Shown in pieces: positions 10,118 to 19,600 of a stretch of 64,000 nt of DNA; position 1 is the stretch's first letter, and each line of letters starts with the position of its first letter. The notes under the pieces were generated by a model. It did no database searches, was not told the origin of the DNA, and was given only the letters and a program-made list of their open reading frames with translations. Position numbers and translations under genes: made by a program. Source of the stretch: Crocinitomix algicola (GTDB lineage: Bacteria; Bacteroidota; Bacteroidia; Flavobacteriales_D; Crocinitomicaceae); the NCBI RefSeq assembly GCF_001661595.2, contig NZ_LYPF02000002.1:1-64000 (forward strand). The letters run 5' to 3'.

Positions 10118-10915
10118 GTGTCAGAATCAAATCAAAATAATATGCCATTCCTTGCTCATTTGGAGGAGCTGAGATGGCGATTAGTACGCAGTGTAATTGC
10201 AATTTTAATCTTTGCAATTGCTATTTTTTATTTTACAGATTGGATAACGACCAATGTCTTTTTAGCGATGGCTAAACCTGACTTTCCGATATTTGAATTG
10301 TTTTGTAAGGCTTTTGGAATTTGTACTGAAGAAATAGCAATAAACCTTCAAAGTATCCAAATGTCAGGTCAATTTAGTACCAATTTAATGATGGCAATTG
10401 TTGGTGGATTTATTCTCGCTTTTCCTTTTGTTTTTTATCAAATTTGGTCCTTTATAAAACCTGGATTAAGACAAAATGAAATCAAGTCAGCAAGAGGATT
10501 GGTTCTTTTTGTGAGTGTCTTGTTTTTTCTTGGTGTGGCTTTCGGATACTTCGTAGTAGCGCCTTTATCGGTTCAGTTTTTGGGGAACTGGAAAATGACC
10601 GATGCAATTCAAAATAATATCACAATCAACTCATACTTGAAGACAATAGTTACCACTGTTCTGTTTACAGGCTTATTCTTTTTACTTCCCGTCGTGATTT
10701 TTATTTTTTCAAAATTGGGATTGGTTACTCCTACTTTTCTAAAAAAGTATAGAAAGCATGCTTTTGTTGTTGTTTTAATAATATCTGCTATTATTACTCC
10801 GCCAGATTTGTTTACGCAAATAATTGTAAGTATACCTATTTTGTTTCTGTACGAATTAGGAATACTGATTTCAAAAAATATTGAGCGTAAACGAATAAAG
10901 GATGGTTTGCAATAA
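10118..10915 (+). CDS. tatC: Twin-arginine translocase subunit TatC
   Basis: 265 aa with six hydrophobic segments. It has the N-terminal family signature FLAHLEELRWRLVRS and a conserved cytoplasmic loop rich in Phe and Pro (IWSFIKPGL). TatC is the inner-membrane receptor that binds twin-arginine signal peptides and forms the translocation core with TatA. The start is a GTG at 10118; an ATG at 10142 would still keep the EELR motif, so the exact N-terminus is uncertain. No tatA/B neighbour is seen in the window. Only 11 bp separate it from the following DUF5686 gene. Confidence 0.95.
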   Translation: MSESNQNNMPFLAHLEELRWRLVRSVIAILIFAIAIFYFTDWITTNVFLAMAKPDFPIFELFCKAFGICTEEIAINLQSIQMSGQFSTNLMMAIVGGFILAFPFVFYQIWSFIKPGLRQNEIKSARGLVLFVSVLFFLGVAFGYFVVAPLSVQFLGNWKMTDAIQNNITINSYLKTIVTTVLFTGLFFLLPVVIFIFSKLGLVTPTFLKKYRKHAFVVVLIISAIITPPDLFTQIIVSIPILFLYELGILISKNIERKRIKDGLQ

Positions 10916-10926
10916 GTGAAAATTAG

Positions 10927-13434
10927 ATGGAACCCAAACCGCTATATTTTTTATCAATTCGAAATTGGTTGACAAAGTTTGTACTTTTATGCTGTTTACA
11001 AGTATCGTCTAATATTTATGGACAAATTCAGGTATCAGGTACGGTTACGGATTCATTAACGGGGGAAGTTATTCCTTTTGTCAAGATCAAATTTTTAAGT
11101 GCCAATACTTTTGAAGCGACCAATATTGAGGGTAGTTTTTCAATTGAATCACCCTACCATTATGATACCTTAAAATTGCAATATATAGGATATCGACCCA
11201 TTGAAATTCCATTAACAGACACCGTAATTAGTGGATTAACAATTCAATTATCTGAATTGTCAATGAATTTGACCGCCGTTGTAATTGAGGCAGGTGAAAA
11301 CCCAGCTTTTGAAATCTTGCGTCAAGTTAAAAACAACAAAAAACGCAATGACCCTGAAGCTTTAATGGCTTATGAATGTGAGGTTTATAATAAGATGCAA
11401 TTTAACCTGCATAATTTGTCCGAAGGATTCGAGTCTAACCCATTATTTAGGAAGTTCGATTTTATCATGAATTATATCGATTCTGCAGATGGTGACAAGT
11501 ACTTACCGGTTTTATTGACTGAATCGCTTTCAGATTATTATTATAAAAGTAATCCTAAGCAAAAGAAAGAAGTTATTCGTGCTACACGTGTTACTGGTGT
11601 TGATAACCTTGAACTTGGTCAGTTTACGGGTGATTTATATCAAAATGTAAATGCTTATGAAGATTATATAGGCTTGTTTAACAAAGAGTTTATGAGTCCA
11701 ATCGCGAATGAAGGCAAATTATTTTATAAATATTACCTTCAGCCTAACGACACACTCGACGGCACTCCTTGTTACCATATCAAGTTTATCCCAAAACGGA
11801 GAGGGGACGCATTGTTTGAAGGAGAGATGTGGATTACACACGATCAATATGCTTTGAGACTGCTGAAGGCATCAATTCCAAATGGAGTTAACCTCAATTA
11901 CGTTTCTGATTTTAAAGTGGAGCAACAGTATGGTATGGTTGACTCCAACTATATGCTTGTTCAAGAGCAAATGACCGCAGATTTTGATTTATTTAATGAA
12001 CAAGAAAATACACGATTAATTGGTGTAACTATCCATAAGAATGTTACCCGAAAGAATTTTCTGCTCAATGCGGTGAAACCATTTAATTTTTATGTGAAAG
12101 ATATTGTAATTGAAGATAGTGCAGACCACCGTTCAGAAGAGTATTGGCAAATTGAACGACATTCAGACTTGTCGAAAGAGGAAAATGGCGTAATTAAAAT
12201 GGTAGATTCATTAAAACAAAATAAAACCTATCGATTATTTGAAAACTTTACTTACATGGGGTATACCGGTTTTTGGCGGGCCGGGCCGGTGGAATTTGGT
12301 AGTATTTATACTGGTTTCAATAGAAATGTTGTTGAGGGTACTCGACTGATGCTTTCTGTTAGAACATCAAATCAATTTTCAAAAAAGGTTGAAATATCGG
12401 GGTTTACGGCTTATGGAACGTTGGATCAGGATTGGAAATATGGAGGCAGTCTGCGATGGAAACTACAAGAAAGTCCTCGTGAAATGCTAAGGTTTGCCTA
12501 CCGTAAGCGAATAGATCAGTTAGGGCTTATTGCGACAATTGGAGATGTTGGTAATAATTTCAGTACACTCCTGTCTGCAGCACCGTTGGACAAGCTAACT
12601 ATGGTAAAGCTGGGGTCCGTCGAATTTGAGAAAGATTGGTCTTTTGACATGCGTACGTTTAACGCTGTGGAATGGAAAAACTACGTTCCCCTCGGTAGTT
12701 CAGATTATAGTAGGATAAACCCAGAGTCCGGGGATACAAATAAAATCAATTCATTGACTTCCTTTCAGGTACGAAATCAAATCATGTTTACCAAAGAAGA
12801 GAAGTTTTTGAAGGGGCAATTTGATCGAATCTCACTTGGCTCGCGATACCCCATTATTTCCATCACTCATACTTGGGGAATAAAGCATGTGCTAGAAAGT
12901 GAGTATGACTTTCATCGGTTGGATTTTATTTGGACTCATCGTCCGCGGTTCGGAATGCTCGGTCGTTTGAATTATACCATCCACGCTGGTAAAATCTTTG
13001 GACAAGTACCCTATCCATTTTTGCAAATTCATCAGGGCAATGAAACCTACTACCTACAAGCCTATAACTTCAACTTAATGAACTATTATGAGTTTATAAG
13101 TGATCAATGGGTTCGTGTGCTTTTTGAACATCAGTTTCAAGGGTTTATTATGGATCGAATTCCGCTGATTAGAAAATTGAAATTTAGGGCTGTAGCGTCA
13201 GGTAAAATGGTTATAGGAACTTATTCGGCTAAGCATAATCAAGAAATGTTATTACCTTTTTATTCGCAAAGGCTAACAAGTCCTTATTACGAAGTTGGTG
13301 CTGGCTTGGAGAATATTCTTAAATTTATACGCATCGATGCTATTTGGCGTTTATCCTATAGGGACAATGTTGATTTATATGGTGACCCGGTAGCAAATTT
13401 TGGAGTGAAATTTATGTTCACTTATGATTTTTAG
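10927..13434 (+). CDS. DUF5686 outer-membrane protein with carboxypeptidase-like regulatory domain
   Basis: 835 aa. The signal peptide runs to about residue 33 (SNIYGQ). Residues about 35-110 form a CarboxypepD_reg-like beta sandwich (VSGTVTDSLTGEVIPFV). The rest matches the DUF5686 type: an alpha/beta periplasmic part followed by many aromatic-rich amphipathic strands, ending in FMFTYDF with a terminal Phe, as in outer-membrane barrels. The family is common in Bacteroidota; its function is not settled. It sits between tatC and lptB, 12 bp before lptB, in an envelope-biogenesis run. Confidence 0.85.
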   Translation: MEPKPLYFLSIRNWLTKFVLLCCLQVSSNIYGQIQVSGTVTDSLTGEVIPFVKIKFLSANTFEATNIEGSFSIESPYHYDTLKLQYIGYRPIEIPLTDTVISGLTIQLSELSMNLTAVVIEAGENPAFEILRQVKNNKKRNDPEALMAYECEVYNKMQFNLHNLSEGFESNPLFRKFDFIMNYIDSADGDKYLPVLLTESLSDYYYKSNPKQKKEVIRATRVTGVDNLELGQFTGDLYQNVNAYEDYIGLFNKEFMSPIANEGKLFYKYYLQPNDTLDGTPCYHIKFIPKRRGDALFEGEMWITHDQYALRLLKASIPNGVNLNYVSDFKVEQQYGMVDSNYMLVQEQMTADFDLFNEQENTRLIGVTIHKNVTRKNFLLNAVKPFNFYVKDIVIEDSADHRSEEYWQIERHSDLSKEENGVIKMVDSLKQNKTYRLFENFTYMGYTGFWRAGPVEFGSIYTGFNRNVVEGTRLMLSVRTSNQFSKKVEISGFTAYGTLDQDWKYGGSLRWKLQESPREMLRFAYRKRIDQLGLIATIGDVGNNFSTLLSAAPLDKLTMVKLGSVEFEKDWSFDMRTFNAVEWKNYVPLGSSDYSRINPESGDTNKINSLTSFQVRNQIMFTKEEKFLKGQFDRISLGSRYPIISITHTWGIKHVLESEYDFHRLDFIWTHRPRFGMLGRLNYTIHAGKIFGQVPYPFLQIHQGNETYYLQAYNFNLMNYYEFISDQWVRVLFEHQFQGFIMDRIPLIRKLKFRAVASGKMVIGTYSAKHNQEMLLPFYSQRLTSPYYEVGAGLENILKFIRIDAIWRLSYRDNVDLYGDPVANFGVKFMFTYDF

Positions 13435-13446
13435 AGATTTATTAGA

Positions 13447-14211
13447 ATGAAATTAAGAGCAGAAGATATAAAGAAGAGTTACAAGGGAAGGCATGTCGTT
13501 AAAGGTGTTTCAGTTGAAGTAAATCAGGGAGAAATTGTAGGTTTATTAGGTCCCAATGGAGCAGGAAAGACGACTTCATTCTATATGATAGTTGGATTAG
13601 TTCGCCCCAATTCAGGCAAGGTATTTTTAGACGATTTAGAGATTACCAAACATGCCATGTACAAAAGGGCACAGTTGGGGATAGGTTATTTACCACAGGA
13701 GGTTTCCGTATTTAGAAAGATGTCCGTTGAGGATAATATTATGACGGTACTTGAAATGACTGATTTATCGAAGCAAGAGCGACATAAAAAATTAGAATCT
13801 CTCCTGGAAGAATTTGGATTAAATCACGTTCGAAAAAATTTGGGGCAAAGTTTATCGGGAGGAGAGAAACGTAGGACAGAAATAGCGAGGGCTTTAGCCG
13901 TAAATCCTAAATTTATTTTATTGGATGAGCCTTTTGCTGGGGTTGATCCTATTGCAGTAGAGGATATCCAAAAAATAGTATCCCAATTAAAGCGCAAAAA
14001 TATTGGGGTATTAATCACAGACCATAATGTTCAAGAAACATTGTCTATTACTGATCGAACATATTTGCTTTTTGAAGGAAGCATTTTACGGGAAGGTACG
14101 GCAGAAGTATTGGCAGAAGATCCTTTGGTAAGGAAGGTTTATCTCGGTGAAAGTTTCGAATTAAAAAAGAAAAATTACGACATCGATGCTGAAGAGAATA
14201 AAGCGGATTAA
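13447..14211 (+). CDS. lptB: LPS export ABC transporter ATP-binding protein LptB
   Basis: 254 aa. Walker A is GPNGAGKT (about residues 34-41), the ABC signature is LSGGEKRR and Walker B is [13 protein letters not shown], the specific form seen in LptB. The following switch His is in TDHN. LptB powers extraction of LPS from the inner membrane by LptFG. The length is normal apart from a short charged C-terminal extension. The gene ends at a strong bidirectional terminator. Confidence 0.96.
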   Translation: MKLRAEDIKKSYKGRHVVKGVSVEVNQGEIVGLLGPNGAGKTTSFYMIVGLVRPNSGKVFLDDLEITKHAMYKRAQLGIGYLPQEVSVFRKMSVEDNIMTVLEMTDLSKQERHKKLESLLEEFGLNHVRKNLGQSLSGGEKRRTEIARALAVNPKFILLDEPFAGVDPIAVEDIQKIVSQLKRKNIGVLITDHNVQETLSITDRTYLLFEGSILREGTAEVLAEDPLVRKVYLGESFELKKKNYDIDAEENKAD

Positions 14212-14227
14212 ACTTCTGTATAATGCA

Positions 14228-14261
14228 AAAAAAAATCGCCCAAATATGAGCGATTTTTTTT
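14228..14261. terminator. Bidirectional terminator between lptB and purS
   Basis: An A8-TCGC arm (14228-14239) pairs with GCGA-T8 (14250-14261) over a 10-nt loop. The A and T tracts make it functional on either strand, as expected between the convergent lptB and purS. Confidence 0.85.
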
Positions 14262-14278
14262 GATATAAATTCTTTTAA

Positions 14279-14533
14279 CTATTCTGCTTCTGTTACCGTG
14301 AAAGTATATCCTTCCATGATTTCATTCACTAATAATTTTTTACAAGCTTCTTCTGTTTTTGCTTCAGCCTCTTCTTTTGATGCTGCTTCTATGAAAATAC
14401 GGATGTGTTTTCCTATTCTAACATTAGTAATTTCTGATAGTCCTAAATTTCCCATTGATTGGCTAACAGCTTTCCCTTGAGGGTCTAACAAAGCCTCTAA
14501 AGGCATTACATCGATTTCCGCTTTAAATTTCAT
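14279..14533 (-). CDS. purS: Phosphoribosylformylglycinamidine synthase subunit PurS
   Basis: 84 aa, the normal length of PurS, with the family pattern KAEIDVMPLEALLDPQGKAV at the N-terminus, a central VRIGKHI strand and the helix EEAEAKTEEACKKLL. PurS bridges PurL and PurQ in the complex that converts FGAR to FGAM in purine synthesis. No purQ or purL lies next to it; instead it overlaps the 3' end of pssA by 11 bp and probably shares its transcript. Confidence 0.9.
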   Translation of the reverse strand: MKFKAEIDVMPLEALLDPQGKAVSQSMGNLGLSEITNVRIGKHIRIFIEAASKEEAEAKTEEACKKLLVNEIMEGYTFTVTEAE

Positions 14534-15404
14534 TCGTTCTAGCTTTTACAAACTGGTTATTAATTATCGACAAAAGTACATATAATATTATTATCAAAGG
14601 CAGTGCCCAAAAGAATAAAATTGCCAACAAGGCAATTGCTATTGTTAAAAAGAGATAGCGAATTTCATTTCCTTTGATTTTGAAATGTTTAAACTTTAAA
14701 GCAAAGAGTGGTATCTCGGCTACCATTAAAATTGACAAAACAAGGGAAGATAACATTAAAAACAATGGGTTAGAGATAATAGTTGCAGCACTATATTCCC
14801 AAGAAGCCGTCGAAAGTTCGCCCAATGCTATTTGATTCATTGTAGAACTATAGAGTAACGGCAATACAGCGATGTACAAAGTCATGGCAGGCGTAGGTAG
14901 ACCAATAAAAGAATCAGATTGGCGTGTATCAATGTTAAATTTGGCTAATCTAAATAGCGCAAATACCGGGATTATAAATGCAAAATAAGGTAGAAATTTA
15001 TGCCAACCATAATTAATGATCGTTGGACTAATTCCATTTTGTTCCACTATTATTTCTCCGTCAATGATGATATCTTTGATGTAATACGAACTTATAGATT
15101 CTCCAAATGTACTAAGCTCTGGAAAAATAGGGAGTTGACTACCTAGCATGACAAAAACAATAATGCCCGGTGCCACTCCAAAAGTAACCATGTCAGCTAG
15201 TGAATCTAATTGTTTACCAAGTTCACTGGGAACTTTTAGTAACCGGGCCATAAAACCATCCAAAAAATCAAGTAGAGCAGAAATAAAAATACAGTACGGT
15301 GCTAATACAATATGACCTGTTAAAGCAAATAGAATGGCCAATATTCCACCCACTAAATTACCAGCTGTAAACAGGTTTGGTATGAGACGTTTAATTGCTG
15401 TCAT
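14523..15404 (-). CDS. pssA: CDP-diacylglycerol-serine O-phosphatidyltransferase
   Basis: 293 aa integral membrane protein. The CDP-alcohol phosphotransferase motif is complete: DG at 49-50, AR at 53-54, G63, D67 and D71. It joins serine to CDP-diacylglycerol to make phosphatidylserine, the precursor of phosphatidylethanolamine. About eight hydrophobic segments are seen. The length is somewhat above the core type II bacterial enzyme; a hydrophilic loop near residues 110-130 is extra. It starts 138 bp from the divergent porV2-type gene. Confidence 0.93.
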   Translation of the reverse strand: MTAIKRLIPNLFTAGNLVGGILAILFALTGHIVLAPYCIFISALLDFLDGFMARLLKVPSELGKQLDSLADMVTFGVAPGIIVFVMLGSQLPIFPELSTFGESISSYYIKDIIIDGEIIVEQNGISPTIINYGWHKFLPYFAFIIPVFALFRLAKFNIDTRQSDSFIGLPTPAMTLYIAVLPLLYSSTMNQIALGELSTASWEYSAATIISNPLFLMLSSLVLSILMVAEIPLFALKFKHFKIKGNEIRYLFLTIAIALLAILFFWALPLIIILYVLLSIINNQFVKARTNEI

Positions 15405-15565
15405 ACTACAAAAATGCAGATTTATATTCGATTTTTATTCAAGATTTTTTCAAAAGTCAAGAACCAGAATTTAAAATATGCGTAAATACAATCGCGTGAG
15501 TGGATTAATGCGCACAATTTTTTTTTAAAACAAAAGTTATAGATGCATGACGTTTTATTATTTCC

Positions 15566-15573
15566 TATCTTTA
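15566..15573 (+). promoter_or_regulatory. Candidate -7 element before porV2
   Basis: TATCTTTA matches TAnnTTTG except for the last base. It would place transcription near 15580, just upstream of the ATG at 15588, which supports that start over the in-frame ATG at 15543. No -33 TTTG was found. Confidence 0.25.
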
Positions 15574-15587
15574 TGCTATTGAAAATT

Positions 15588-16685
15588 ATGAAAAATCTAC
15601 TTCTATTCTTCGTACTAACCTGTGTTGGTACAATAGGTTTTGCTCAAATAAGCGATTTAACGCCGAAATATTCCAATGATTTTTTATCAATTGGTGTTGG
15701 AGCAAATGCTCTTGGTATGTCAAATGCTGTTGTAGCTGGTGTTGATGATGTAACAGCTGGTTACTGGAATCCAGCAGGCTTAACAGATGTAAACGATTTT
15801 TTACAAGTAGGAGCGATGCACTCGGAGTATTTCGCCGGTATTGCTAAATATGATTACGTCGGGATTGCAAAACCGATTGATGATAAAAGCACCGCTGGCT
15901 TCACTTTCATTCGATTGGGTGTTGATGACATCGCAAATACCACTCAGCTATTGGATAAGGATTTAAACGTCAATTACGATAATATCACTACTTTCTCTGT
16001 AGGAGATTATGCTTTCCTCTTTTCCTATGCACGCAAACTACCAATTGAAGGTTTAAGTTTTGGAGGGAATTTTAAAATTGTTTATCGACATGCAGGTGAT
16101 TTTGCTAGAGCCTGGGGCTTTGGTATTGATGGAGGTTTAAAATATCAAAAGGGTGAACATTGGAAATTCGGACTTTTAGCACGAGATGTCACAACTACAT
16201 TCAATGCCTGGCGCTATTCATTGGACGATGAAATGATTGAAGTTTTTGAGAATACAGGTAATGAAATTCCGAAAAATGGTTTAGAGATTACCTTACCTAA
16301 ATTTATCATGGGTGCCCAATATAAAACAAACATTATTAAGGAATTTTACGTTAAGTCTGAAGTGAACATGGCTTTAAATACTGACGGAAGAAGAAATGTA
16401 CTAATTCGTACCAATCCAATTTCCGTAGATCCATACGCTGGTGTTGAATTAGGGTATGGAAAATGGGTGGCCTTGAGGTTTGGAGCAGGAAATATGCAGT
16501 GGATTAAGAATACAGATTTATCAGAATCTTTGACCTTTCAACCAAACATTGGTATTGGTGTAGGTTTTAAAGGGGTAAATATCGATTACGCCTTCACAGA
16601 TATTGGTGATGTGTCTGTCGCTCTTTATTCACACGTTTTTTCGTTGAGGTTTAAATTGAACGATCCAAAAATTAACAATGAATAA
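15588..16685 (+). CDS. porV2: PorV/PorQ-family outer-membrane protein (PorV2-like)
   Basis: About 365 aa from the chosen start MKNLLLFF, which opens a clean signal peptide ending in GFAQ; an in-frame ATG at 15543 would add 15 residues that fit a signal poorly. The mature part begins SDLTPKYSNDFLSIGVGANALGMSNA and has the GYWNPAGL motif of the PorV/PorQ/FadL-like beta-barrel family. PorV shuttles type IX secretion cargo from the translocon to the sortase PorU. The stop is two bases from the ATG of the PorU2-like gene, so the two proteins probably act as a pair. PorV2 rather than the main PorV is preferred because of that partner; this is inference. Confidence 0.8.
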   Translation: MKNLLLFFVLTCVGTIGFAQISDLTPKYSNDFLSIGVGANALGMSNAVVAGVDDVTAGYWNPAGLTDVNDFLQVGAMHSEYFAGIAKYDYVGIAKPIDDKSTAGFTFIRLGVDDIANTTQLLDKDLNVNYDNITTFSVGDYAFLFSYARKLPIEGLSFGGNFKIVYRHAGDFARAWGFGIDGGLKYQKGEHWKFGLLARDVTTTFNAWRYSLDDEMIEVFENTGNEIPKNGLEITLPKFIMGAQYKTNIIKEFYVKSEVNMALNTDGRRNVLIRTNPISVDPYAGVELGYGKWVALRFGAGNMQWIKNTDLSESLTFQPNIGIGVGFKGVNIDYAFTDIGDVSVALYSHVFSLRFKLNDPKINNE

Positions 16686-16687
16686 TT

Positions 16688-19600
16688 ATGGCAAATAAGT
16701 ACTTGATCTTTTTCGTTCTATTGTTTTGTTTTAATGTACGGGCTCAATATGGGAACGAATGGATTGATTACAGTCAGCGGTATTATTCTTTTAGGATATA
16801 TGAAGATGGTGTCTATCGATTAGATTACAGTTTTTTGGCTGCGGCAGGTGTTCCCGTTGGTTCTATCGCTCCTGATAATTTCCAAGTTTTTGGATTTGAA
16901 AAAGAGCAAGATATTTGGATTGAAGGTGGTGAAGATGGGAGCTTTGATCCCGGCGATTTCATTGTTTTTTACGCTAAAAAAAATACAACATGGTTAGATT
17001 CATTACTTTTTGATGAACCTGATGAAGTAACCAATCGTTACTATCCACTCTATAATGATACAATCAACTATTTTTTGTCTTGGAATAATGAGGTCGATAA
17101 CCAACGAATAACGGCAGAGGTTGATACCGATTTTGGAGCATATACCAGTCGAGCATATTATATGCGAAAAGTCTATAAATCAAGTCATAATTACTATAAT
17201 GAAGGATATAAGGTTGCCGGATTATCGCATTCGAACTATTCTGCAGGTGAAGGTTGGTTAGGACCTCGTTTGTTCATGTCATCAGCAGTGAATTATCAAG
17301 ATGATTTTTTGGTGTCTACAAATGCTTATACTGGACCAGGGGCTCCAACTGTTAAAATGGAATCAATCACTGTTGGAGCGTCTAATGCAGCCTTTGACGG
17401 AATGGGAAACCATCACCTAGAAGTTCAGCTAGGACCTTCTCATATTACTATCATTGATACGGTTTTTACTGGTTATCAAATGAATCATTTTAAATACGAT
17501 TTATTACCAAGTAGTCTAGGTTCTTCCACAACAAAAATTAGGTATCAATTAATTAATGATTTAGGTGTTGCTTCAGATTATCAGGCAGTTGCTTTTACTG
17601 AGATGATATATCCGCATTCCACCAACCTTGGAGGAACGTCATTTGCCAAAATGATCATTCCTAAAAATGAGTTTGAGGCCAAATCATTCTACGAATTCTC
17701 AAACTTTGTTGCTCCTAATCCGTGGGCTTTTGTATTAGGGGATGAAGTCAAAAAAATTCCAGTAGTTGTATCGGGAAGTAACTATCGTGTTTTAATTCCT
17801 AATCCTGCGCTCACGAGCGATGAAAATTTTGTGATTTTTGATGAGTCGCAAATGAAAACACCAACTACCTTAACTCCTGTCAATGGAAGTGGCTTGTTTA
17901 CTGACGTTTCATCCTTTTCTTACGAATCGGCTTACTTGATGATTACGAATCAGCTTTTGATGTCTAGTGCCAATGAATATAAAACGTATAGAGAAGGAAC
18001 TTTAGGTGGGTCTAATAATGTTATTTTGATGGACCAACATGAATTGAACCTCCAATTCGGTGGCGGTGTTCCTAAACACGTTATGGGAATTCGAAGATTT
18101 GCACATTATGCCTACAATCAAGCAACCACAAAGCCAGAACATCTTTTTATAATTGGTAAAGGAATTAGAGAAGCGAATGAGAGTATTGCAGCTCCAGGAG
18201 GTACCCGAAAATTACCGAGTTCCTACCAGTCTTGTATGGTCCCAACTTTCGGCTATCCAGCAAGTGATATGTTAATTACAGCGCAACTCGATGGGAATTT
18301 ATGGGCACCATTAATTCCAACCGGCCGTATTGCCGCCAAATCTAACGAAGAAGTTTTAGTTTATTTAAACAAGGTTAAAGAATATGAATTGGCGCAAGAT
18401 CCATTGTCTTATTATTCGGTAAACGATAAGCTCTGGCAGAAAGAGATTTTACATTTTGGGGGCGGAGCAAATGCAGTTGAACAGTCTACGTTTAAAATTT
18501 ATCTCGGAAGGTATGAGGATGATTTAGAAGGACCGAATTTTGGGGGCAATGTAACCTCTTATTATAAAACAGTTTCTGATCCTGTTGATCCTTCAGTATT
18601 GACAGAAGTTACCGACCGAATAAAAGAAGGAGTTTCCTTAATCACTTTTTTTGGTCATGCAACGGCGGACGGATTTGATACGAATATTGATGATCCTGCA
18701 AATTGGAATAATCAAGGCAAATACCCTATAGTTGTTGGTAATGCATGTTTAACCGGTAATATTTTTGAACCAACCGTATATTCTGCCTCTGAGGAATATG
18801 TCTTGATTGAGAACGCCGGTTCAATAGCCTTTCTTGCGAATGTTAAACAAGCTTTTTCAAATTCGCTAGATAGTTATTCAAGTGTGTTTTTTAATCGTAT
18901 GTCTAATGTCGATTATGGTCAGTCATTAGGCACGCTTTCACAAAAAACGATTGCGTCCGTTGAATCAGAAATTATGTCATTCGGTTTGCAAAATGTGTGC
19001 AATCAGATGACCTTGCATGGAGACCCGGCTATAATACCGAATCACCATGACAAACCTGAATTAGAAATCAACCATTCGAGTCTGTTTTTTACTCCAGCAG
19101 TTATTGATTTAACCGTTGATTCATTGGATGTTAATGTTGTACTTTATAATTTGGGGAGGTCGGCAGTTGATACCTTTGCAATTGAATTGAAAAGGTCATT
19201 CCCTAACGATGGAGGAGATTCCGTTTACACCAAATTGGTTCATGGTATCGATTATATTGACACGGTTGTATTTACAATTCCTTTCTACAATAATATCGGG
19301 GTAGGAATTAACTCGTTTACGGCTTCGGTTGATATTCCCAGTATCGTAGCGGAGCAATTTGATGAGGTTGGAAATAATACGTACACAAAACAGGTGTTAT
19401 TTGATGTAGATGGCATCTACCCTGTTTGGCCATATGATTTTGCAGTTGTGCCAAATGATAAAATTACGCTAAAGGGATCAACTGTTAATCCATTTGCTGG
19501 TTTAGCTAATTATCGTTTTGAAATTGATACAACGGATTTATTTAACAGTCCTGCGAAATTGGTTAAATCCAAAAGCTCACTGGGCGGCGTAGTCGAGGTT